From positions 186,001-250,000 of the forward strand of contig CAMUYR010000001.1 in assembly GCA_947164965.1 (NCBI GenBank): 64,000 bases of DNA, given 5' to 3'. Position numbers and translations under genes: made by a program. The notes under the pieces are model-generated. The model worked only from the letters and a program-made list of their open reading frames with translations, was not told the origin of the DNA and searched no databases. This document shows positions 8,615-18,393 of this stretch, in pieces; the stretch's first letter is position 1, and each line of letters opens with the position of its first letter. Source of the DNA: an uncultured Prevotella sp. GTDB taxonomy: Bacteria > Bacteroidota > Bacteroidia > Bacteroidales > Bacteroidaceae.

Positions 8615-11281
8615 TTATTCTGTGGCAGGTTGTTGCAAGTATTCTCGTGGCGACATACCATAACGTTTACGGAAACACTTGCCAAAATAACTGGCATCCT
8701 TAAAACCTGAGCGCCAAGCAACCTCCGTAATGCTATGATTGGTGGTTTGCAGCAATTCTGCAGCATACGACAAGCGGAACTCCTTAATCAAATCGACAGG
8801 TGCAAAACCCGTCTGCGACTTCACTTTCTTATAGAAAGCAGAACGCGACAAGCCCATCTCGCTAGCAAGATCGTCAATGTTAAAGTCGCTATTGGCTATA
8901 TTCTCACGAATAGTTCGATGCAAACGGTCAATAAACTCGTCGCCTTCGTCTGGCTTTGATGTCAACTTAGCCAGTCGCTGACTAATATAGATCTCGTTGC
9001 GCATCCTGTTCATCTGAAGAATGGTGCGAATGACGAGGAAGGCTATCAACAAGAAGAGACATATATAAATAAGGTAAGCCCACCACGTCTGCCACCAAGG
9101 GGGCAGGATTCGGATATGAATCTTTGCTGACGAGTGGAGGGTTGGATTGGCATCGTCGATAGTTTCTACCAAGAAGGTGTAATTACCTGGAGGCACCTCG
9201 TTGTAGGAAGCTACGCGATGAGGACCACTATAACGCCAGTCGCGATCAAATCCCTCCAGACGGTAACGATAGTTCAGCTGTGAGTGATATTGATAGTTGA
9301 GGGCCGAAAACTCAATGGTAAAGGCATTCTGATCGTGTTTCAGCTCGATATTTTCAGCAAAGTTTAGGGCTGTAGCACCTATATAGGGCTGGTTATCATA
9401 GACCAGCTCGATGATGCGTGTCGAATAGTCTGCCTTACGCATCTGGAGTTGGGCAGGATTAAACGTCAGAATGCCCTGTTTGCTACCTACCCACAATTGA
9501 CCATTAGAACAACACATGGCTACCGCTTCCTCCATTTCCACTGGGGGCAATCCGTCGTAATGATCGATATTACGGATGCGCCCTGTCTCCTGATTATAAC
9601 AAGAGAGACCTGCCTCTGTGGCAAACCACAGATGCCCACGAGCATCTTCAACGATGGACAAGATGAAGTCGCTACGCAATCCCTCACGAACGCCAAGGGG
9701 GACAAAACGGATATCAGCACCTGTTGATGCTTCTGACGCCTCTAATTCTGCAATATGTTGCAGTCCGCCACCAAATGCTCCCACCCAGATCTGCTCGCGC
9801 TGATCGTGATAAAGGGCATAGATATCATTGTTGGCAAAGGAGGCTTCTGGCGTTTCTCTGTATGTCTGGAAGCGAATGTCTTTTGGCGATTGGAAGTGAG
9901 AATTGAAACTCATCAGTCCATCTACCGTTCCAACCCAAATCCTTCCGTTTTTATCCTCCACAATATTTCGTGCTCCAGCATAAAGTCCATAGCTGGGATA
10001 GTTGGCAAATCCGTTGCGCCAATGATAGAAAGAGATCTCACCCTGTTCATTTACAAGATTCAAACCACCATCGAGTGTACAAACCCAAAGATGTTGCTGA
10101 GAATCCACAAGCGTCATATAGACATTGTTGCCACTGATGCTGTTAGGATTGGCTGGGTCGTGACGATAGTGGGTGAGTTGGTAGCCAGAAGGCTTGGAGG
10201 CATCAGGAATACCAAGCACTAATCCATCACCCTTAGTAGAAAGCCATAAGCGTCCCTGATTGTCTTCCATCGCATAATACACAGCTCCAATACCATACTG
10301 ACTATAGGGAAGAGTTTTCTGCAAGTTGCCATTGGCATCGTAGATATATACATTTCTGCTTCTGGTGCTCACCAAGATGTTGCCGTTATGCATCTGATAA
10401 AGACAGCGCACACCAGTCTGATCATTGTCTGGCAAAGTAATCAGGCGGAAAAGGCGTGGAGGCGTGGTCAGACAATAAACACCCTGATTGGTGGTAGTGA
10501 CCCACAGCAAACTGTCGGAGTCTTGATAAAGCGATGAGTACTTATTGATGCCTGCCTCGTTGAGCAACAAAAGGTGATGTGCTTCCTGCTTCAAGCTGTC
10601 TGTCTGTGCCTGGGCCATCGCTTTCGTCAGATCTGCCTTTGGCTGATTGCGCATGATGAACAGACGGAAGTCGCGACCAATATAGAAAGAATAATCACGA
10701 GTCTTGCCCACGACATCTTCCTTTAATTGGAAGGACTGAGCATCAATCTTACCACGGGCATCATAGAGTTTGGTTAACTGTGGCTGCCCTTCTTTATCAG
10801 TAGATGCCAACAACAAGGTTTTGTCTTTCGTCAACAGCAATACCTTGCCTTCGCTGGTACGTTGTATCTTGATGACCTGAAGATTCTTTGTATGTTTCTT
10901 CAGTTCATCATAAACAGCGTGAAAGCGCTCTGTCTGAGGATCAAAGGTATAGAGTTTCCAGTCGACAGTTTTCAACCATAGAACACCCTGATGGTCTTCC
11001 GTCATACTCTCAATCCTTCGAGGAGGGATGTCCGAATTGGGACGCTTGGGATGATGATAGGTTACAAACTCAGCACCATCGAAACGGCAGAGTCCATACC
11101 AAGTACCAAACCATAGGAAACCCTGTCTGTCCTTTAAGGCACACATCACATTGTTGCTGGGCAGACCATCGGCAGTAGTATAATGCTGGGAAATGACATT
11201 CAATGCCACTTGCGCATTGCTGCAGGCAAGCGACATCACGAAGAGGAAAAGAGACAAAAAAATTCTTCGTACGATTGTCAT
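8615..11281 (-). CDS. One-component membrane regulator: reg_prop/Y_Y_Y sensor fused to AraC-type HTH
   Basis: Probable PUL regulator of 888 residues. After a signal segment it has periplasmic two-component-regulator propeller repeats ('GLPSNNVMCALKDRQGFLWFGT', 'MTEDHQGVLWLKT', 'VEDKNGRIWVGT', 'VEDARGHLWFAT'). A Y_Y_Y domain follows ('YRYRLEGFDRDWRYSG...YTFLVE', about 640-720), then one transmembrane helix (about 735-755) and, after only some 35 residues, an AraC-family HTH at about 790-885. Classical hybrid two-component systems of this type carry histidine kinase, ATPase and receiver domains between membrane and HTH; here they are absent. An upstream ATG at 11317 is open, but it lies upstream of the -7 element at 11287-11294, so the start at 11281 is preferred. 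Confidence 0.9.
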   Translation of the reverse strand: MTIVRRIFLSLFLFVMSLACSNAQVALNVISQHYTTADGLPSNNVMCALKDRQGFLWFGTWYGLCRFDGAEFVTYHHPKRPNSDIPPRRIESMTEDHQGVLWLKTVDWKLYTFDPQTERFHAVYDELKKHTKNLQVIKIQRTSEGKVLLLTKDKTLLLASTDKEGQPQLTKLYDARGKIDAQSFQLKEDVVGKTRDYSFYIGRDFRLFIMRNQPKADLTKAMAQAQTDSLKQEAHHLLLLNEAGINKYSSLYQDSDSLLWVTTTNQGVYCLTTPPRLFRLITLPDNDQTGVRCLYQMHNGNILVSTRSRNVYIYDANGNLQKTLPYSQYGIGAVYYAMEDNQGRLWLSTKGDGLVLGIPDASKPSGYQLTHYRHDPANPNSISGNNVYMTLVDSQQHLWVCTLDGGLNLVNEQGEISFYHWRNGFANYPSYGLYAGARNIVEDKNGRIWVGTVDGLMSFNSHFQSPKDIRFQTYRETPEASFANNDIYALYHDQREQIWVGAFGGGLQHIAELEASEASTGADIRFVPLGVREGLRSDFILSIVEDARGHLWFATEAGLSCYNQETGRIRNIDHYDGLPPVEMEEAVAMCCSNGQLWVGSKQGILTFNPAQLQMRKADYSTRIIELVYDNQPYIGATALNFAENIELKHDQNAFTIEFSALNYQYHSQLNYRYRLEGFDRDWRYSGPHRVASYNEVPPGNYTFLVETIDDANPTLHSSAKIHIRILPPWWQTWWAYLIYICLFLLIAFLVIRTILQMNRMRNEIYISQRLAKLTSKPDEGDEFIDRLHRTIRENIANSDFNIDDLASEMGLSRSAFYKKVKSQTGFAPVDLIKEFRLSYAAELLQTTNHSITEVAWRSGFKDASYFGKCFRKRYGMSPREYLQQPATE

Positions 11282-11286
11282 GGGTA

Positions 11287-11318
11287 CAAAAGTACGAAGA
11301 ATTTTGGAAACCAACAAA
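11287..11318 (-). promoter_or_regulatory. Promoter of the AraC-type regulator
   Basis: On the minus strand a -33 TTTG (11315-11318) and a -7 TACTTTTG (11287-11294) are separated by 20 bp, matching the Bacteroidetes consensus. The ATG lies at 11281, so the leader is only a few nucleotides or absent. It separates the regulator transcriptionally from the hydrolase operon upstream. Confidence 0.7.
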
Positions 11319-11326
11319 TGATTTGC

Positions 11327-13882
11327 TTATTTTTGTATGCCGAAGTCTGCCTGTTGTGCTTCTACCTCCTGTAGCATCTTGGTTTTTTCTGCGTCAGAGA
11401 GGGTGGTTTTGCTATTAGGCTTATTACTCGTCTTGCTAGTTTGATTAGTCGTAATAGACTGGCTTGTATAGCACATCGGCATATCATAAGGGATGCTTTC
11501 TATTTCCAGTTCTGCTGGTGTAGGAGCATGAACACCAGGATACTGGACCTCAGCTTTGATCTTTATTTTGCCTGCCTTCTTGGTACTACGAATCAAAACA
11601 GGAGCACTGCCCCACTCCACGGCTCTAGGATTGGCATTGATAGAGGCATCGCCAATGATTTCACCTTCGCCCTCAACAGTAAAACGAATATTTTCTTTTG
11701 CCAACCTGCGCACATGCCCTAAGTCGTCAGTCACCTCGCATACCACGACGACGAAATCAGAACCATCAGCCACCAATTGCTTGCCCATCTCGTCGACATA
11801 AAGACGTAGCTTGGTACTTCTGCGCGAAGGCATCTTCTCTTCTCGGCAGACCACCTCGCCATTCATAATACCTTCAGCTACCATCTTCACATTCTGCCAA
11901 TTACGCTTCGTATAGCTCCAATCGCGAGCCTCGAAGAAATCCCAGGCATCCTTGAAGACGACAAGACCTTTGTCAACAGGCTGTGTCCAACAATGCTCGC
12001 CACCATACATCGTGAGGCGGACGCTATCGCAATTGGAGAATACAGTCACATCCTTTTCAGAGAACTGCGTCATCTCATGGGCGATGGAGATGACAGGCTG
12101 TTCAGCAGGTTGCGACAGAGTCGCAACAAACATATCAAAGGCTGTCTTCTTCTGGCGGAAGGCGTCGTAGATGCCACCCCAATAGGGGTCTGGGTGATAG
12201 CCACGTTGGTGGTCAAAGGGGTGCCACTGGCAGCCTCCTATAAACTGACCCGTTGTATGATACAGCTCTTGCGTAGAACGATAGAGACTCAGGGCCTGTG
12301 TCAGCATAGGACGCTCACCCCAAGAACGAGAGGCACGATTCAGATTGTTGTGGGCATACCAATCGTCAACCAACTCGCCAAACTCACGCGTAAAGATGCA
12401 CTGCTTGGGTTTATCAGCCTTGAAATCATCGCCAGGCCAGCCATAGACCACATCGTAGTTCTCAGCCACACCAGCACTATGCACATCAGCAGCAGCAACA
12501 GGACGATAGGGATAAGGATATTCGTCTTTGGTAATCTGAAGGGCCTGAAGAGCGAAGTCCTCAGGATAACGTGTCTCGTTGAGGATGGGTTCCCACATCA
12601 AGACGCAAGGATGGTTGCGATCCCTACGAATAATGCTGCGTGTATTCTGGTGTACCTTCTCGTCCCAACCCTTATCCTTATTCCAATATTGCCAACCTGG
12701 TGTAGCCACAATGATGAACAATCCCAGTTCGTCGCAGGCATCCATAAACGAAGGATCTTGCGGATAGTGGGCTGTGCGGATAATGGTAAAACCAGCATCA
12801 CGCAAGCGCTTGGCATCGCGCCACTGTTGACTATTAGGCAGAGCATTGCCCACATAGGCGAAGTCCTGATGACGGTTGGCGCCAACAAGCTGTTGATACT
12901 TCTTACCGTTTAGCCAGAAGCCTTCCTTGCCTTTGAATTCAAACGAACGGATGCCAATACGAGTGATACCACCATCGAGCGACTGTTTGCCTTCCAAGAT
13001 GCGGGTGGCTATAGTATATAAATAAGGTGTCTCTGGCGACCAGAGGTTGGGGTTCTTAACCACAAAACGCTGGGTAATGGTGCGAGCCTCGCCTGGTGCT
13101 AGCCTTAGTTTTGTTTGTTGCTGTGGCACAGCAACAGACTGGACAAAGGAGTTCTCAACGGTGATGGTGCGAGGGCGGGAGTCGCTGTTCCTTACCTCTG
13201 TATTGACAAAAACCTCAGCGCTCTTCTCGCTGATATTGGCATAATGTACAAAGAAGCCTCCACCTGCCACCTTGTTTTCTTCGACAGCATCAGTAATCGC
13301 CACCTTGTTTTTAGCAATAAGCCATACATCGCGATAGATACCCCCATGATAGGCAAAGTCGAGCGTCATCTGCTTCTTGCCTGGAGGGTAGGCCTTGTCG
13401 TCGCTATTGTCAGCTTTGATGGCGACGACGATATCGTCGCCCACGGGACAACCAGCAAGGGGGATGGTGATGGGCAGATAGCCGCCTTCGTGCTCCTTTA
13501 CCTTCTGACCATTAACATAGATGGTCTGCTTACCCATGATAGCCTCGAAGTGCAGGGTGACATCGCGACCCTCGCATTCCTTAGGCAACACAAAGTACTT
13601 GCGATACCAAGCGATGCCCTGATAGTTACGACAACCACTAGCCTCAGCAGGCATCAGCTGGACGGTATGTGGTGTAGAGACCACTTCCCACGACTGGTCA
13701 TCGAAACCCTTGGCCTCAGCACCAGCCACGTCGCCAAGATAGAAACGCCAGCCAGCATTGAAGTTCCACACCAGTCGTCCACTATTCTCTAATGGAAAGA
13801 GACCTGCTATAGAGGTCTGCGCCCCTATGGGACTAAATAAAAAACAGAAAAGAAAGAATAAAAGAATGCGACGCATAGACAT
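11327..13882 (-). CDS. GH2 family glycoside hydrolase (beta-galactosidase type, DUF4982-containing)
   Basis: Exported GH2 enzyme, 851 residues from the chosen start, which begins MSMRR and a signal peptide ending SPIGAQ. A longer frame opens at 13948 but would overlap the esterase gene; the start at 13882 lies 4 bp after that gene's stop. It has a GH2 sugar-binding jelly-roll domain, an Ig-like domain and a TIM barrel. The acid/base Glu (about 436, in 'PILNETR') and the nucleophile Glu (about 500, in 'TREFGEL') are both present. C-terminal DUF4982-like and Ig-like domains follow. The linkage cut is probably a terminal beta-galactoside or beta-glucuronide on a pectin side chain, but sequence alone does not settle this. 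It is the last gene of the hydrolase operon. Confidence 0.9.
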   Translation of the reverse strand: MSMRRILLFFLFCFLFSPIGAQTSIAGLFPLENSGRLVWNFNAGWRFYLGDVAGAEAKGFDDQSWEVVSTPHTVQLMPAEASGCRNYQGIAWYRKYFVLPKECEGRDVTLHFEAIMGKQTIYVNGQKVKEHEGGYLPITIPLAGCPVGDDIVVAIKADNSDDKAYPPGKKQMTLDFAYHGGIYRDVWLIAKNKVAITDAVEENKVAGGGFFVHYANISEKSAEVFVNTEVRNSDSRPRTITVENSFVQSVAVPQQQTKLRLAPGEARTITQRFVVKNPNLWSPETPYLYTIATRILEGKQSLDGGITRIGIRSFEFKGKEGFWLNGKKYQQLVGANRHQDFAYVGNALPNSQQWRDAKRLRDAGFTIIRTAHYPQDPSFMDACDELGLFIIVATPGWQYWNKDKGWDEKVHQNTRSIIRRDRNHPCVLMWEPILNETRYPEDFALQALQITKDEYPYPYRPVAAADVHSAGVAENYDVVYGWPGDDFKADKPKQCIFTREFGELVDDWYAHNNLNRASRSWGERPMLTQALSLYRSTQELYHTTGQFIGGCQWHPFDHQRGYHPDPYWGGIYDAFRQKKTAFDMFVATLSQPAEQPVISIAHEMTQFSEKDVTVFSNCDSVRLTMYGGEHCWTQPVDKGLVVFKDAWDFFEARDWSYTKRNWQNVKMVAEGIMNGEVVCREEKMPSRRSTKLRLYVDEMGKQLVADGSDFVVVVCEVTDDLGHVRRLAKENIRFTVEGEGEIIGDASINANPRAVEWGSAPVLIRSTKKAGKIKIKAEVQYPGVHAPTPAELEIESIPYDMPMCYTSQSITTNQTSKTSNKPNSKTTLSDAEKTKMLQEVEAQQADFGIQK

Positions 13883-13886
13883 TGTA

Positions 13887-15338
13887 TCATTGAGGGTTAT
13901 TATAATCGCCCTTGCTTTGGGCCTTGATGGGTTGAGAATCCCAATCATCAGTACGGAACGAGCTGACGGGCAAGCCGTCGTGCATCAGGTCGCCCTCCAC
14001 CCAGTCGCGCCAGGCATAGCGTACAGCAGCAGGCTGTTTCACCTTGTCGCTGACGACATAGACACGATTGCGCGAGTACCATACCTTCGAGGCAGGATGG
14101 AACATGCGGTCCTGACCAGCCACCTCGAAATTCTTGCTACTGGGACCATGCTCGAAGTATACCCACTCCTTGCTGCGGTCGAAGCTGATGACACAGGTGT
14201 CGTTCTGGAAGGCCACATCTTTGTATTTGGCGAAGTCTGGCAGGCCTTTTACCTCGTAGGTGTTGGCAAGTGCCAGCAAAGCCAGGCGCTCACCAGCCTG
14301 ACGTTTCTTGCGAGGATGGATGCCATATTCCAAACCAGCATCCATCAGCACAGCCATACGAGCATTAGGAATCAGTTCTTCAGCCTTCATCTGCTGTTCG
14401 CGCAGCAACTGACTATCCTTCCAACCAATAAGCGAGTAATCGTAGGGGGATATCTGACAATAGTAGAAGGGAAAGTCACCCTGCTTCCACTCTGCACGCC
14501 ACCCTTCCACCATACGAGCCATCAGGGGAGCGTAGTAATCGTAACGGGGGATATTGTCTTCGCCCTGATACCAAATGGCACCACGTATGCCGTAGCCGAT
14601 AAGGGGCTTGAGTTGTCCGTTATACAAGGCCGTCGGACAGCGTTGCTGTAGATTCTTGACATCTTCCTCTGTAATCGTCTGCTTTACCTTGGGGAAGGCT
14701 TTCAACCAGTCGGCCTTCATCCAGGCCTCACAAGCCGAACCACCCCAAGAGGTAGCGATGAGGCCTACGGGTACTCCTAACGTCTGACGCAGAGCGCGTC
14801 CAAAATAGTAGGCACAGGCTGAGAAATCGCGAACGGAAGCTGCATTCGCCTCATTCCACTGACCTGTCACGTCCTTTTCAGGTGTCAGCGATGCGTGACG
14901 CTTGACTGTAAAGAGGCGCAACTGGTCATCCTTACAACGCAAGAGCTCTTCTGTGGTTCCTTCCACAGGTTGCTGCTTAAAGCCCTTCATCTGCATCTCC
15001 ATATTGCTCTGTCCTGAGCATATCCACACCTCGCCAATCAGAATATTGCTAAGCTTGACAACGTCGCCATCCTGGAATATGATGTCGTAAGGACCACCAG
15101 CCTCAGGTGTCTGTACGGTGACTTCAAAATATCCGTCTTTGTGGGCTGTAGATCTATGCGACTTCTTGTCCCATGTAGTATGGGCTATAACCTTTTGACC
15201 AGGCTTAGTCCAGCCCCATATACGGCACTTCGTCTGCTGTTGCAACACCATACCATCAGAGAAGAAGGCAGGCAACTCCACTTTCGCCTGGACATGAAGT
15301 GAACAGATAATACCTATTAAAAAGAATAGCTTCTTCAT
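13887..15338 (-). CDS. SASA-type (sialate O-acetylesterase-like) carbohydrate acetylesterase
   Basis: 483 residues with a Sec signal peptide. The catalytic domain opens with 'GEVWICSGQSNMEMQM', the SGNH-type block I in which Ser is the nucleophile. It continues with 'LIATSWGGSACEAWM' and 'RGAIWYQGEDN', the conserved blocks of the SASA (formerly DUF303) family. A beta-sandwich of about 100 residues precedes it ('PAFFSDGMVLQQQTKCRIWGW'). The family removes O-acetyl groups from sugars. In a locus with an alpha-L-rhamnosidase the likely target is acetylated pectin (rhamnogalacturonan), although the family was named for sialic acid. It is separated by 3 bp from GH106 upstream and 4 bp from GH2 downstream, so it is tightly operonic. 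Confidence 0.88.
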   Translation of the reverse strand: MKKLFFLIGIICSLHVQAKVELPAFFSDGMVLQQQTKCRIWGWTKPGQKVIAHTTWDKKSHRSTAHKDGYFEVTVQTPEAGGPYDIIFQDGDVVKLSNILIGEVWICSGQSNMEMQMKGFKQQPVEGTTEELLRCKDDQLRLFTVKRHASLTPEKDVTGQWNEANAASVRDFSACAYYFGRALRQTLGVPVGLIATSWGGSACEAWMKADWLKAFPKVKQTITEEDVKNLQQRCPTALYNGQLKPLIGYGIRGAIWYQGEDNIPRYDYYAPLMARMVEGWRAEWKQGDFPFYYCQISPYDYSLIGWKDSQLLREQQMKAEELIPNARMAVLMDAGLEYGIHPRKKRQAGERLALLALANTYEVKGLPDFAKYKDVAFQNDTCVISFDRSKEWVYFEHGPSSKNFEVAGQDRMFHPASKVWYSRNRVYVVSDKVKQPAAVRYAWRDWVEGDLMHDGLPVSSFRTDDWDSQPIKAQSKGDYNNPQ

Positions 15339-15341
15339 ATT

Positions 15342-18300
15342 TTATTTTTCTATTTTGATTTCTGGTTGAATGATGAGGCCTGCAGGCAATAGTGCATCGC
15401 TCTTAGTACGATACTTAGCATTGGTCCATATGCCTTCGTAGGGTGCTTTCCCTTGGTCCATGCCTCGCAGGGCATTGTGCCAAGTATTCACCACCTCGAT
15501 TTCAATCGTATTCTTACCTTTCTGCAAGGCACCAGTAATCTCGACTTCATAAGGAGCCGTCCAGGCGATGCCACAATCCTTGCCATTAATCCACACATGA
15601 GCAATATCCTTCACGTTGGGGAACGAGAGCCAAGTTCGACGTTGTGGCACCTCTTTTGCCTTCAATTTAAGAGTCGTCGTATAGCGAGAGTGACCACTGA
15701 AGAAACGTATTTTATCGTCCTCATGCTGGCTCCAATCAAAGAGCTGTTGGTTCTTTAATACTATGCCTAACTCTTGGAAGGAGATATCCCAAAGGAGCGA
15801 ATTTATTCCCAGCGTGGGAATGTTTTGTTCCCAGCGTGGGAATGTTTTATTCCCAGCGTGGGAATAATCCGAGAGCCCGTAGCTGACGAACAGCGAGCCG
15901 TAAGGGGGCAACATGATAGTACCATTAAACACCATCTGCTCGTCCGTTTGCGGATTGTAAACCACAACTTCATCGTGCTTCTGACGGAATATTGGCGATA
16001 TGGTTTGTTCCTTGTCTGTCTGGTTCGAGAAGAAATAAATGTCGAATCCATCGCCAGTTCGATGCGTATAGGCAATACCCTCAGGCAAAACCACATCAGG
16101 GGCAATGTCCTTCAACTGGGCTTCTTGGTATGGCTTGTCGATAATCTGCACACCCTGACGACGCAATTGTGCTATCTTCGCCCTCACTTCCTTCGACACC
16201 AACACATTGGTAGGAATCACTAATACCTTATAATTAAATGGCTGAGTGAGCAGGGCATCTTTGTTCATCGAGTCGTACTGATAGCCGTGAAGGGGATTTA
16301 TCCAATCCTTCAAATCGAGGATGTTGGCTGAATGGCGCACGCCAACGGGACTTTCAACCATGGGTGAACCAAGATTGGCGAGACGTTTTCGCTCTGATGC
16401 CACACGCTCTGCACCAAACAAGCCTGGTAACATCGGCACAATCCTATCAGGCGTAAAGGCACGACGAGGCATTTCTTCTCCAGCATAGACAGCAATATCT
16501 ATTACAGGTTTGCCCCTCTGCAATAGCGTCTGACAACGGGTGATATAATCCACAAAGGCCTTGGCTTCAGGAAACCACGTCTGATCGCGCTGGAAGAAAA
16601 GTCCGATTCCATCGAGTGTCATACCTGGTTTCTTGTCGAGCCAGGGGTTATGAGTGTTGACGTGGAAGAAGAGGCGGTTCATACCCAAAGCGAAATTCCT
16701 GTCGAGGAGTGCTTTGATACTTGCGGGCGTCTCGTCCCAAACACCACGAACCTCCGTAAATCCTTCTGCCTGAATGATATTCTTGCCATAGACATGAGCA
16801 CCGCTGATGGCATCGAGCATGTCGTTGGGTTTGTCGTGGGTGGGGGAGTTAAGCCAGTATTCGCCCATCGGCACATCTACATATTTATAATGTGTCATTC
16901 CGTCGCTGACCATTGTTGGAGCAACGCTCTCTGATGACAGCAGCACACCATATTCTTTAGCCTTCTGAGCCACAGTAACGAAGAATACCTCGTTCACCAG
17001 TTCATCGATGGTCTTGCGGATATCGCGCAACGTCTCTTCACCACCACTCATGGGTACTCCAGCATAGATGGGCAAGAGGGGGATGATATCATATCCTCGT
17101 CTGCGCTCAAACTCCTGCGCAAAGTTCTTACTCCAGTTCTGAGAGCCACACTCCCAGGAGTCGACGTGCAAATATTTGATGGCCTTATGATGAGAACGCT
17201 TCATAAACAAGCCAAACCAGTTGTCAACCTGTTTCTCAACTGCTTTACGAGAGAATTTGTCGCACTCCAAACCCTTGGCACCTCCAGCTGTGGCATTGGT
17301 ATGGCCTGTAGAGGTGTGTCCCATGCGAATAACGCGCCACAAGCCTTTGGGCAAGTCTATCTCAAGCATGTCGCCATCCATCTTGGCATAAACTAAGTCG
17401 GCAGGACGCAGAAAGTCGCCCAACTCAACCTCATCCTCAGGAGTGTCTGGGGCGATGCGCCAAACATAGCCTGCCTTACCCTCCCAATTGTCGATAAGAG
17501 GCCAGCTGCCAAAGCGGATACTCTTCAGTCGCAATACAGGCTTCCACTTGGCAGCATCCAAATCTTCTGCTCCTGGTTCCGTACCTTCTGGTGTCCACTC
17601 AAAGCGGAAATATCTGGCATTGGTGGGATGAATGGAAAAGGTCGTATTGAAACCCGTGTTCTGCCAACCCTGACGAGGAGGCGCCAGTTGTTTGACAGGA
17701 TAGAAATAGACACCATCATTAGAGGCCTTAACGTTCAGTCGCTGACATTGGATATTGGTCCCAGAGGGTTCTATCTCAATATTTCGAATCATCGTGGGCT
17801 TACTGAAATCATATTGAATCCAGCAAGGCTCATCTGCACAATAGACCCCCTTGGCATTAATGGTCACCTCTGGCGAATAGGATACCTTTGGAACATCAGG
17901 CTTGCTTTGCTTGATGGGGACGGCATAAACAGCGATATCCTCATAGTAATTGGCATTATGCTGTGGCTTAGGCATGCGAAGATGACGGAACCCACCATCG
18001 AGAATGGTATCACAGAAGACAATCCTCTGCATCGATTCCTCTGGCTTTATCCAAGGACCACCTGCCAGTGCAAATCCGTCGCAGACATGAATGCCCATGC
18101 CTAAGCCGAGGGAATCGGCTTGAGCGAGTGCACAGTCCACCATTCGCCAGAAGTTTGGAGTTAGGGCATCAGCCTTTCCTTCGTATTCAGGGCGCTCTGC
18201 AGCACCACGAATAGGCATTAGATAACAGCCTCCCAGCCCCACATCCTTCATGGCCTGAAGATCAGCCTTAATGCCTTGTTCGCTGACGGCACCATACATC

Positions 18301-18392
18301 CAGTACCAGAAAGTCCAGGGTTTGGTGGTATCCTGTCCTTTTGCAAATAACGCCAAGAACGAGACAACGACAGTTACGATATATTTCTTCAT
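15342..18392 (-). CDS. GH106 family alpha-L-rhamnosidase
   Basis: Exported 1016-residue enzyme with a signal peptide ending FAKGQ. The N-terminus has the GH106 signature 'PWTFWYWMYGAVSEQGIKAD' followed by 'VGLGGCYLMPI'. Further blocks such as 'HVDSWECGSQNW' and a C-terminal beta-sandwich ('HVWINGKDCGIAWTAPYEVEIT') also fit. GH106 enzymes release alpha-linked L-rhamnose from pectins such as rhamnogalacturonans. Around residues 843-863 the frame carries an unusual three-copy palindromic DNA repeat translated in three frames (see the repeat at 15805-15865); this is probably an insertion at a tolerant surface site. The start is 1 bp from the stop of the upstream GH2, so translation is likely coupled. 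Confidence 0.92.
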   Translation of the reverse strand: MKKYIVTVVVSFLALFAKGQDTTKPWTFWYWMYGAVSEQGIKADLQAMKDVGLGGCYLMPIRGAAERPEYEGKADALTPNFWRMVDCALAQADSLGLGMGIHVCDGFALAGGPWIKPEESMQRIVFCDTILDGGFRHLRMPKPQHNANYYEDIAVYAVPIKQSKPDVPKVSYSPEVTINAKGVYCADEPCWIQYDFSKPTMIRNIEIEPSGTNIQCQRLNVKASNDGVYFYPVKQLAPPRQGWQNTGFNTTFSIHPTNARYFRFEWTPEGTEPGAEDLDAAKWKPVLRLKSIRFGSWPLIDNWEGKAGYVWRIAPDTPEDEVELGDFLRPADLVYAKMDGDMLEIDLPKGLWRVIRMGHTSTGHTNATAGGAKGLECDKFSRKAVEKQVDNWFGLFMKRSHHKAIKYLHVDSWECGSQNWSKNFAQEFERRRGYDIIPLLPIYAGVPMSGGEETLRDIRKTIDELVNEVFFVTVAQKAKEYGVLLSSESVAPTMVSDGMTHYKYVDVPMGEYWLNSPTHDKPNDMLDAISGAHVYGKNIIQAEGFTEVRGVWDETPASIKALLDRNFALGMNRLFFHVNTHNPWLDKKPGMTLDGIGLFFQRDQTWFPEAKAFVDYITRCQTLLQRGKPVIDIAVYAGEEMPRRAFTPDRIVPMLPGLFGAERVASERKRLANLGSPMVESPVGVRHSANILDLKDWINPLHGYQYDSMNKDALLTQPFNYKVLVIPTNVLVSKEVRAKIAQLRRQGVQIIDKPYQEAQLKDIAPDVVLPEGIAYTHRTGDGFDIYFFSNQTDKEQTISPIFRQKHDEVVVYNPQTDEQMVFNGTIMLPPYGSLFVSYGLSDYSHAGNKTFPRWEQNIPTLGINSLLWDISFQELGIVLKNQQLFDWSQHEDDKIRFFSGHSRYTTTLKLKAKEVPQRRTWLSFPNVKDIAHVWINGKDCGIAWTAPYEVEITGALQKGKNTIEIEVVNTWHNALRGMDQGKAPYEGIWTNAKYRTKSDALLPAGLIIQPEIKIEK
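15805..15865. repeat. Three-copy 22-nt palindromic repeat inside the GH106 gene
   Basis: TTCCCAGCGTGGGAA occurs at 15806-15820, 15828-15842 and 15850-15864, separated by TGTTTTG and TGTTTTA. Each 15-mer is an inverted repeat (TTCCCA/TGGGAA around a GCG-type centre) able to form a hairpin. The unit is 22 nt, not a multiple of three, so the minus-strand frame reads each copy in a different phase and yields three different short peptides (SHAGNK, FPRWEQ, IPTLGIN) without a stop. Confidence 0.9.
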
Positions 18393-18393
18393 G

